A stretch of 5,170 nucleotides of DNA from Candidatus Dormiibacterota bacterium (GTDB lineage Bacteria; Chloroflexota; Dormibacteria; UBA8260): positions 1 through 5,170 of the forward strand of contig CATPBU010000282.1 in NCBI GenBank assembly GCA_955652455.1. Reading direction: 5' to 3'. A program made the position numbers and the translations under genes. This document shows positions 1 to 5,170 of the stretch, one piece after another; position 1 is the stretch's first letter, and every line of letters begins with the position of its first letter. Under the pieces are notes generated by a model, which worked only from the letters and a program-made list of their open reading frames with translations, searched no databases and was not told where the DNA came from.

Positions 1-2
1 AG

Positions 3-1601
3 TTCTTCGTGGTGTTGGCGTTCCTGGTGCTGTATCAGTCGTGGACGCCATTCCTTGTTGCCTTGGGCTACGTCGTCTTGGAGCACGGCGTTATCGGCGG
101 GCTCTACCCCAGTGCGGTGTTCAATACGCCATCGGCGATCGCGCATCCCTGGATGTGGGCCGGCATCCACGGTGGCTTTGTGCTCGCCGCGAGCGTCGGC
201 AACCTCGTCGCCTGGCGGTTGACTGAACACGAGGCACTCCACGATGGGTTGACTGGGCTGCCGAACCGGACGTTCCTCCTCGACGCTCTGGACAAGACCT
301 TTCAGGCGCGCCGACGGATCACCACCGCGGTGCTCTTCATTGACCTCGACAATTTCAAGGACGCGAACGACGCCTTCGGTCACGATGTCGGCGACCGGCT
401 GCTGCAGACGATCTCCGAACGGCTGCTTGGCGTGATTCGCACCGGGGACCTGCTGGCGCGATTGGGCGGCGACGAGTTCGCGGTCGTGTTGGCGAATCTG
501 CAATCCCGCGAAGAGGGCCATGCCGCGGCCGCGCGGCTCCGCGAGAAGTTCGCCGAACCATTCTCCACTAACGGAATGAATCTGTTCGTGTCGGCGAGCA
601 TCGGGCTCGCATATGGCGAGGACGATACGTCGTCGTCCACCGCGTTGCTCCGCAACGCCGACCTGGCGATGTACGAGGCGAAGCGTCGGGGAGGTGGGCG
701 TATCTGCGAGTACGAGCCCAGCTTGCATAAGGTGGCGCTGCATCGCACCGAGCTCGACGCGGAACTGCGCGTGGCGCTCGAACGCAACGAGTTCGTCGTC
801 CACTACCAACCGATCTTCAACCTTCGCTCGGGCCACCTGGTCGGCACTGAGGCGCTCGTGCGATGGGCGCATCCCAGCCGCGGCTTGTTGCCACCGGGCG
901 AGTTCATCCCCGCGGCTGAGAAATCCGGGCTAATCGTGCCGCTCGGTCTTTGGGTCCTACAGACTGCCTGCCGGCAGGCGGCAATCTGGCAGGCGCTGCA
1001 TCTAGACGGAGCGCCAATGACCGTGTCGGTCAATCTGTCGCCCAGACAACTCGCCACCTCCGGGCTGCTTGCGGATGTGGTCCACGCGCTGGCCGACTCC
1101 GGGCTCCAACCGTCATCGCTGTGGCTCGAGATCACCGAGGGGTCGGTGATCAAGGACTTCGATGCGACGCTGTCCACCCTGAAGGACTTGAAAACCGTGG
1201 GCATCGGGCTTGCGCTCGATGACTTCGGTACCGGCTACTCATCGCTGCGATACCTCCAGCGGCTGCCCGTCGACTCCATCAAGATCGACCGCGGGTTTAT
1301 CGAGGGCCTCGAGAGGGAGGATCACGATTCCCGGATTATCATCGCGATCATCGACCTCGCCCATGCCCTCGGCATGTCGGTCACCGCGGAAGGAGCAGAT
1401 GCCGAAACCCAGCTTGCCGCGCTGCGCGTCATGGGATGCGACTTCGCGCAGGGATACGTTACCGGCCGCCCGCAGTCGAGCGATGGGGTTGGCGCCGTCA
1501 TAGCAGAGTACCTCGGCGCGGCCCACCCGGCTCTGGTCCCGCCAACCCTTGTCTCGACCGGCCCACTCGCCGTGCCGCCGCGATTGGTCGCAGGGCGTTG
1601 A
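3..1601 (+). CDS. Membrane-anchored GGDEF-EAL c-di-GMP signalling protein, 5'-truncated
   Basis: This protein makes and/or degrades the second messenger cyclic di-GMP at the cytoplasmic membrane. Numbering below is from the GTG at position 9, but the frame is open to the window edge (Phe-Phe precedes it), so the true start lies upstream and more membrane helices are probably missing. Residues 1-24 and 51-69 are hydrophobic helices. The GGDEF domain (about 77-235) has DLDNFK at 112-117, an RTGD inhibitory I-site at 144-147 with the usual five-residue gap, and GGDEF at 153-157. The EAL domain (about 245-500) has EAL 281-283 followed by Arg285, Asn342, E374-I-T-E377, DDFGTGY 404-410, Lys425 and QGY 481-483. 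All the usual catalytic signatures are therefore present. The common AEGVE motif reads AEGAD (460-464), a conservative change at its last acidic residue. Both cyclase and phosphodiesterase activity are possible, and sequence alone does not show the net direction. No PAS or other soluble sensor domain is visible. The next gene begins at its stop codon. Confidence 0.95.
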   Translation, partial: FFVVLAFLVLYQSWTPFLVALGYVVLEHGVIGGLYPSAVFNTPSAIAHPWMWAGIHGGFVLAASVGNLVAWRLTEHEALHDGLTGLPNRTFLLDALDKTFQARRRITTAVLFIDLDNFKDANDAFGHDVGDRLLQTISERLLGVIRTGDLLARLGGDEFAVVLANLQSREEGHAAAARLREKFAEPFSTNGMNLFVSASIGLAYGEDDTSSSTALLRNADLAMYEAKRRGGGRICEYEPSLHKVALHRTELDAELRVALERNEFVVHYQPIFNLRSGHLVGTEALVRWAHPSRGLLPPGEFIPAAEKSGLIVPLGLWVLQTACRQAAIWQALHLDGAPMTVSVNLSPRQLATSGLLADVVHALADSGLQPSSLWLEITEGSVIKDFDATLSTLKDLKTVGIGLALDDFGTGYSSLRYLQRLPVDSIKIDRGFIEGLEREDHDSRIIIAIIDLAHALGMSVTAEGADAETQLAALRVMGCDFAQGYVTGRPQSSDGVGAVIAEYLGAAHPALVPPTLVSTGPLAVPPRLVAGR

Positions 1602-1609
1602 CCGCGGCG

Positions 1610-2380
1610 GTGTCTGGGGTTCACCTTTTCGTCTCGGTGGTGGGCGGGCCACGCATCGCTGTCGCCAATTCCAGCGTTGACGTAAACGGCCACCTGTGGC
1701 ACGTCATAGGGGCCTTGGGCTTCATGGTGATAGCTATCGCGGGCGTCGGCGTATCCGAACTCATCCAGCGCGGGCGCCGTCACCGCGTGGCGTTGATCGA
1801 CACTGGGATGCTGAAGTTACCCGACGGTCCACCGACGGAACACCACCAGGTCATCCTAGCGGCGGCTGAATCAGGTCAACGCCCCGCATCCGTCCGCATT
1901 GGCCGACAGCCACGGGCGACGCTGCTCCCGCTCGTGGGGCTCGCTTCCGCGGCGGCGGCCTCTGTCCACCTGGTTGTGATGCCGGAGCACTTTCGGGAAG
2001 CCGTCCTGTACGGAGCGTTCTTCGCACTCGCTGCAGCCCTCCAGCTTGGCTTCGCGATGCTCACCGTGGCGCGCCCGTCGCGACCGCTGTTCGTCGTTGG
2101 TTTGCTGGGAAACCTCAGCGTCGTCATCCTTTGGCTGATAACTCGAATCGTCGCCATCCCGCTCGGGCCCGCAGCCGGCACCACCGAAGCGTTGGGAGGC
2201 CTCGACATCCTGGCTACCAGTTTCGAGGTCGCCATTGTGGCCGGGTCCATCGCGCTGCTGAGTCGACCATCCGCACGTCCCGCTGTGCGCCCCTCAACGT
2301 GGTCCCGGACCGTTTGGGCGGTGGTCGCCATCGCGCCCGTCGCCATCGTCGCGACCACCTGGATCGCCCCGCCGAGCTGA
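1610..2380 (+). CDS. Multi-pass membrane protein of unknown function
   Basis: The predicted protein is about 256 aa with roughly six hydrophobic segments: about residues 32-49, 104-124, 131-153, 159-180, 200-217 and 234-250 when counted from the GTG at 1610. A polar cytoplasmic-looking stretch (52-102) lies between the first and second. Residues 120-138 carry a His...PEHFREAVLYGAFF segment, and 167-187 carry a GNLS...WLITR..IPLGP segment. I recall these from uncharacterised actinobacterial membrane proteins, but I know of no assigned function. The start is uncertain. The frame opens at an ATG at 1436, 165 bases inside the upstream gene, which is unlikely to be used. TTG at 1598 overlaps the upstream TGA, GTG at 1610 lies 8 bases after it, and GTGs at 1637 and 1640 are also possible. 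None has a good Shine-Dalgarno sequence. The tight junction suggests cotranscription and perhaps translational coupling with the GGDEF-EAL gene. Transport, sensing or a structural role cannot be distinguished. Confidence 0.75.
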   Translation: MSGVHLFVSVVGGPRIAVANSSVDVNGHLWHVIGALGFMVIAIAGVGVSELIQRGRRHRVALIDTGMLKLPDGPPTEHHQVILAAAESGQRPASVRIGRQPRATLLPLVGLASAAAASVHLVVMPEHFREAVLYGAFFALAAALQLGFAMLTVARPSRPLFVVGLLGNLSVVILWLITRIVAIPLGPAAGTTEALGGLDILATSFEVAIVAGSIALLSRPSARPAVRPSTWSRTVWAVVAIAPVAIVATTWIAPPS

Positions 2381-2406
2381 GTGGCCGTCGCCGAGCGCCG
2401 TCAGTC

Positions 2407-2662
2407 AGTGGTGAGCGCCCAGCAGCTGACTTCAGCGTGGCAGTGGTTCGTTGGTGATGGCGAGTCGGCTTCTACGACTCCAACGCGCTTGGCACTGATC
2501 GCTATCCGCCGTTCACCTTCACGATCCTGGTACTCATCGCCGCAGTGGCCGTGCTTGTCACAGCGCGCTATCAACGAGGCCTCCTCGACCTCGTGATGGG
2601 TTTCTAGCCGGTGGGTGCATCGCGTGCTCGTGTACGTCTTCATGTTGCGCGACCAGTACCCA
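2407..2662 (+). pseudogene. Remnant of a DUF4389-type membrane protein gene
   Basis: No single open frame covers this region, but its translation retains the order of blocks I associate with DUF4389 membrane proteins. Reading the frame of position 2407, SGERP..DFSVAVVRW ends in a TGA at 2455-2457, exactly where related proteins usually have another Trp. The same frame resumes with WRVGFY...ALGTDRYPPFT (2458-2517) and jumps directly to ILVLIAAVAVLVTARYQRGLLDLVMGF (2524-2604) before a TAG at 2605-2607. In intact members a long stretch with further membrane segments separates YPPFT from the ILVLIAAV block, so there is an in-frame internal deletion. Omitting one base near 2605 restores RWVHRVLVYVFMLRDQYP (2609-2662), the usual C-terminal block; the PFRLD-like tail is then lost. 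The N-terminal half is absent because the preceding membrane gene occupies that place. Several independent lesions argue against a simple sequencing error. The 146 bases from here to the hydrolase stop hold nothing I recognise. Confidence 0.78.
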
Positions 2663-2808
2663 ACGAGCGACAGCGAGGAGAGAGCGGCGCGAGTGGCTGG
2701 GGAGAGAGGATCCGAACATGGCGGCTGGTCGGGTGAGAGCACGCTCGTGCGGGCGACGAAGGCCTCCTTTGGCGATGAACCGAGGAAGCCACTGCTGGGC
2801 TGCTGTGT

Positions 2809-3540
2809 TCACGCGCTCCTGACGGCCAGTTCGGCGAGCAGAGACGTGACAAGTTCGGGACGCGACAGGAAAGGCGAATGCCCGGTCGGCCATTCGACCG
2901 TCGTCGTGCACCGGCGAGCCAGGAGTCGCTGCACCTCGGGATGAATAGCAAGGTCGCCACTGCACACCACGTACGTGGACGGTTTCGTCCGCCACGCTAC
3001 AGCGGACGGCACCTGGGTGAGCGCGACCATTGACTGCGGTTCGAGCCTCGCTGTCGCCCACGCCACGGTGGCGGCATCACAGTCGTTGTAGAAGCAGGTC
3101 GCAGCAACGGTGGGATCGAGCGTGGTCGTCCCGTCCGGGCCTTGCCGCAAGCCGGCGCCCACGTCTGGCCGGCCTTCGTGAGACACTCCTGCGCCGGCTG
3201 CCTCCTCCGCGACCGCATTGCCGCACGACTCGTTGGCGTCGAGCGCCATCGCGCACAGGTAGACGAGATGGCTGACCGCCGGATGATCTCCGGCCTCGGT
3301 GATCACCGCGCCCCCGTAGGAATGCCCCAGGAGGACAACTCGGTCATCCGCCCGGTCCAACTCAGCGCGCACTCGTGCGGCGTCGGTGTGCAGGTCTCCC
3401 AGCGATGCCGCATCCTCACCATGTCCGGGCAGATCGACCGCGAGCGCGGTCACGCCTGATCCGCGCAGCAACGGCAGGACCCGCTCGAACGCCCAGCCAC
3501 CGTGCCAGGCGCCGTGGACAAGCACAACACGCTGACCCAT
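2809..3540 (-). CDS. Alpha/beta hydrolase, probable esterase
   Basis: This is a complete 243-aa alpha/beta-fold hydrolase, probably a soluble cytoplasmic carboxylesterase-like enzyme; the substrate cannot be read from sequence. The oxyanion-hole motif HGAWHGGW is at 9-16, and DLPGHG at 36-41 is typical of the fold. The nucleophile elbow GHSYGG (72-77) places Ser74 as nucleophile. Asp196 in CSGD and His221 in TGHSPF complete the triad. Length and motif order fit the small single-domain group that includes plant hydroxynitrile lyase/methylesterase-like proteins and bacterial EstC- or PytH-like esterases. I chose the ATG at 3540 because a GGGAGAG ribosome binding site precedes it by 7 bases. A GTG at 3582 would add 14 polar residues but has no such site. 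There is no signal peptide. The gene converges on the pseudogene to its right in transcription and diverges from the oxidoreductase. No regulator gene is in the window. Confidence 0.92.
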   Translation of the reverse strand: MGQRVVLVHGAWHGGWAFERVLPLLRGSGVTALAVDLPGHGEDAASLGDLHTDAARVRAELDRADDRVVLLGHSYGGAVITEAGDHPAVSHLVYLCAMALDANESCGNAVAEEAAGAGVSHEGRPDVGAGLRQGPDGTTTLDPTVAATCFYNDCDAATVAWATARLEPQSMVALTQVPSAVAWRTKPSTYVVCSGDLAIHPEVQRLLARRCTTTVEWPTGHSPFLSRPELVTSLLAELAVRSA

Positions 3541-3547
3541 CCGCCGA

Positions 3548-3554
3548 CTCTCCC
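3548..3554 (-). promoter_or_regulatory. Ribosome binding site of the alpha/beta hydrolase
   Basis: The minus strand reads GGGAGAG here, 7 bases before the ATG at 3540-3538. It is the reason for preferring that start over the GTG at 3582, which has no purine-rich site upstream. Confidence 0.75.
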
Positions 3555-3656
3555 AAGACCGCGGGTCCTCGTGTCGCAGCACACGCTGCCGGCCTGGTGG
3601 CCCCCCGAGGCCTCTGTCCGGCTCAGGAGACTGCAGCGACCGTGACGCATTGGGCC

Positions 3657-3670
3657 AGGTACCTTGTCAA
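3657..3670 (-). promoter_or_regulatory. Possible -35 box with adjoining AGGTACCT palindrome
   Basis: The minus strand carries a perfect TTGACA (3670-3665) directly followed by the 8-bp palindrome AGGTACCT (3664-3657), about 120 bases upstream of the hydrolase ATG. The arrangement could be a sigma70-type -35 element overlapped by an operator. The hexamer at the expected -10 distance, CGTCAC, is poor, so the promoter call is weak and no regulator can be named. Confidence 0.3.
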
Positions 3671-3968
3671 GCTAAGGTCGCGAATTCGGGCCCGATGAGG
3701 CCACGTCGTAGATCGTCCACTCGGGAGAGGATTCGAACCTCGTATCCGGGCCGGAGCGCTGTGGCATGAAGAGTGAGAGGTCGAACGTCGGCGAGTCACT
3801 TATCTTCTGTTGGCCAAGTGGGCTGAGATTTGGGGGCTTCGAGGGACATGACGCTGGTGTGCGCCATCTTCGCCCCTTCGGACTCAGGCCTGCACTCCAC
3901 CACAGGCATCCCTGACGCCGCCCACGCTTGGAAGCCACCGATGACCTACGCTGCGCCGTCTAAGACCC

Positions 3969-3974
3969 GGGAGG
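3969..3974 (+). promoter_or_regulatory. Ribosome binding site of the MDR oxidoreductase
   Basis: GGGAGG lies 7 bases upstream of the ATG at 3982. It is the strongest Shine-Dalgarno match in the window and fixes the start of the oxidoreductase. Confidence 0.85.
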
Positions 3975-3981
3975 CTCACAC

Positions 3982-4905
3982 ATGCTGGCACTGACCACCA
4001 CCGCCACGGACGAAGTGGTGCGCCTCACCGAGGTACCCGATCCCGTCCCCGCGCCGAATGAAGCTCTGGTCAGGGTGGAGGCGACGAGCCTCAACCGCGG
4101 CGAGATCACACGGGCGAAGGCTGCCCCGCAGGGTCAGCAGGTCGGCTGGGACGTGGTCGGTGTGGTCGAGCGTGCAGCGCAGATCGGCGGTGCGCCGGTG
4201 GGCACCACCGTCGTCGGGCTGGTCAATAACGGGGCATGGGCGCAGCGCGTGGCAGTGCCCGTGGATTTCCTCGCGGTCGTGCCCCAAGGGGTCACGCTTG
4301 CGCAGGCCGCGTGCCTCCCCGTCGCCGGTATGACCGCGTACCGGGCGCTTGCGATAGGCGGCTTCCCGGCGGGGAAGAGCGTGCTGATCACGGGCGCGTC
4401 CGGTGGGGTCGGTCACCTCGCCCTGCAACTCGCTCGCAGCGTGCAGATGACCGTGACCGGCCTGATCCGCGATCCCGAAGGGAACGCCGCCGCAGCCGCG
4501 TCATGCCACCACGTGATCCGCAGCATTGACGACGCGCAGGGTCCCTTCGATCAGGTCCTCGACGGCGTCGGTGGCGAGGTCCTCACTCGCTGCCTCGACG
4601 TGGTCGCGCCGCACGGAACGGTGGTGTCGTACGCGTCGACTCTGCTCGAGCTGGCGACACTCGGTCCGCGCTGGTTCGGCGCACACGTCGGTGCGACGCT
4701 GCGCGCGATGCTGCTCTTCGACGAGTTGCGCTACACGCAGAGCGCGGCGTCGGACCTCAGTAGACTCTGCGCGTTCATCGCAGCCGGAACGCTGATGCCG
4801 CATATCGATGTGGAGGCCGACTGGGCTCGCGGCGGTGAACTCGCGCGTGATCTTTACGAGCGTCGAGTCACCGGCAAGGTCGTCCTACGCGTGGGCGCGC
4901 CCTAG
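3982..4905 (+). CDS. Zinc-independent MDR alcohol dehydrogenase / quinone oxidoreductase family protein
   Basis: This is a complete 307-aa medium-chain dehydrogenase/reductase. Residues about 1-110 form the GroES-like domain (PDPVPAPNEALVRVEATSLNRGE at about 19-41, and W56-D57 before VVGVV). Residues about 112-260 form the Rossmann domain. The block LPVAGMTAYRAL (112-123) is followed by the glycine-rich nucleotide loop GASGGVG (138-144). DGVGG (194-198) and the APHGTVVSYAS region (209-219) are also typical of quinone oxidoreductase-like members. I see no Cys/His set for catalytic or structural zinc, so it is probably a zinc-independent NAD(P)H-dependent reductase acting on a quinone, enone or similar carbonyl; the true substrate is unknown. 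Arg163 just after the second Rossmann strand would suit NADPH, but this is inference. The length is slightly short for the family yet both domains are complete. It is transcribed divergently from the hydrolase, and shared regulation from the spacer is possible. No obvious terminator follows. Confidence 0.92.
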   Translation: MLALTTTATDEVVRLTEVPDPVPAPNEALVRVEATSLNRGEITRAKAAPQGQQVGWDVVGVVERAAQIGGAPVGTTVVGLVNNGAWAQRVAVPVDFLAVVPQGVTLAQAACLPVAGMTAYRALAIGGFPAGKSVLITGASGGVGHLALQLARSVQMTVTGLIRDPEGNAAAAASCHHVIRSIDDAQGPFDQVLDGVGGEVLTRCLDVVAPHGTVVSYASTLLELATLGPRWFGAHVGATLRAMLLFDELRYTQSAASDLSRLCAFIAAGTLMPHIDVEADWARGGELARDLYERRVTGKVVLRVGAP

Positions 4906-4978
4906 GCCAAGGCTCGATTCGCGGCGTTGTCCCAGTCCACGACGGTTAGCTTCGTCCCCTCGCGTCAGATCGGTTTAG

Positions 4979-5170
4979 GTCGCCGAGATCGGCTGGGCGA
5001 TCTTCCGCGACGACGCCCGAACCCGCAAGTACATTCGTGACTGCGACCGGATCGCGAACGAAACGGCGACAGCCGCCGAGCCATACCCTCGGTCCTCGGC
5101 GTCTACCTCGGTCGCGTCAACTCCCGGTCGCTCGCTGACCCGCGCCTGCCGAGGACCGAGGGTATGGCTC
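4979..5170 (+). other. Start-less coding-like fragment at the window edge
   Basis: A frame is open from just after a TAG (4976-4978) to the window end, 64 codons, with no usable start codon. Its first part, GWAIFRDDARTRKYIRDCDR and the few residues after it, looks like a charged amphipathic protein segment. From about 5083 the protein-like signal moves to another frame, reading IPSVLGVYLGRVNSRSLADP. This could be a frameshifted remnant of one gene, or two chance open frames in GC-rich DNA. I do not recognise the family. The switch coincides with the left arm of the inverted repeat. The 73 bases between the oxidoreductase stop and this fragment hold nothing recognisable. Confidence 0.3.
5078..5170. 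repeat. 23-bp perfect inverted repeat with 47-bp loop, ending at the window edge
   Basis: The left arm (5078-5100, beginning GAGCCATACCCTCGG) and the right arm (5148-5170, ending CCGAGGGTATGGCTC) are exact reverse complements over 23 bases, separated by 47 bases (5101-5147). The inner side stops at a G/T pair. The outer side cannot be tested because the right arm ends at the last base. The loop has no T-run and the arms follow no nearby stop codon, so it does not look like an ordinary intrinsic terminator. A transposon end, a recombination site or an assembly fold-back are all possible. Confidence 0.9.

Larger units (their letters stand above)
3541..3981. other. Divergent intergenic region
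   Basis: This 441-bp spacer lies between the start codons of the minus-strand hydrolase and the plus-strand oxidoreductase, so both promoters should be in it. It holds the two ribosome binding sites, a TTGACA box followed by an AGGTACCT palindrome near 3657-3670, and a tRNA T-arm-like sequence at 3727-3741 on the minus strand. An 88-codon minus-strand frame (3672-3938) is open, but it has no ribosome binding site and no recognisable domain. I therefore treat the region as non-coding. No clear -10 element for the oxidoreductase was found. Confidence 0.6.

Noticed and set aside
1436..1609. Long N-terminal extension of the membrane protein from the ATG at 1436
   Set aside because: The added residues are Arg/Pro-rich and read through the conserved end of the EAL domain in another frame, so they look like a shadow of that domain.
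2381..2596. 71-codon plus-strand frame starting GTG right after the membrane gene stop (TGAGTG)
   Set aside because: Its translation is low-complexity and has no domain. The protein-like signal over the same bases is in another frame and matches the DUF4389 remnant.
2733..2750. Small hairpin GCACG-CT-CGTGC near the hydrolase 3' end as a terminator
   Set aside because: It has only five base pairs and no T-run on the hydrolase strand, as expected by chance in GC-rich DNA.
3541..3582. 14-residue longer hydrolase starting at the GTG at 3582
   Set aside because: There is no ribosome binding site, whereas GGGAGAG sits 7 bases before the ATG at 3540, where the alpha/beta fold normally begins.
3672..3938. 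88-codon minus-strand frame in the divergent spacer
   Set aside because: It has a GTG start without a ribosome binding site, no hydrophobic or domain pattern, and a composition like chance translation of GC-rich DNA.
5078..5170. Inverted repeat as an intrinsic transcription terminator
   Set aside because: The loop is 47 bases long, no T-run follows on either visible side, and it is over 170 bases from the nearest stop codon.

Overview
This 5.17 kb window is GC-rich, and its proteins look actinobacterial: an HG(A)WHGGW-type alpha/beta hydrolase, an MDR quinone oxidoreductase, a membrane-anchored GGDEF-EAL protein and DUF4389-like sequence. That is inferred from protein style only; no marker gene is present and I cannot name a genus. 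The left edge cuts a gene. The right edge stops exactly at the end of a 23-bp inverted repeat, so the window may be a whole short contig.

Layout. (1) 3-1601, plus strand: the C-terminal 532 codons of a membrane-anchored c-di-GMP enzyme with intact GGDEF, I-site and EAL signatures. (2) About 1610-2380, plus strand: a multi-pass membrane protein of unknown function that starts almost on the stop codon of gene 1 and is probably cotranscribed with it. (3) About 2407-2662, plus strand: the wreck of a DUF4389-type membrane protein gene, with a nonsense codon, an internal deletion, a one-base frameshift and both ends missing. (4) 2809-3540, minus strand: an intact alpha/beta hydrolase, convergent with the pseudogene. 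(5) 3541-3981: a 441-bp divergent intergenic region. (6) 3982-4905, plus strand: an intact NAD(P)H-dependent MDR oxidoreductase with a strong ribosome binding site. (7) 4906-5170: a tail holding a start-less coding-like fragment and the 23-bp inverted repeat.

Genes 1 and 2 may form a c-di-GMP signalling and membrane unit. The hydrolase and the oxidoreductase diverge from one spacer and could share control, but nothing shows that they act in one pathway. I found no CRISPR array, rRNA, convincing tRNA, transposase, toxin-antitoxin or defence system. The most informative unlisted signals are the DUF4389 pseudogene and the terminal inverted repeat. I do not see a new multi-gene system here.
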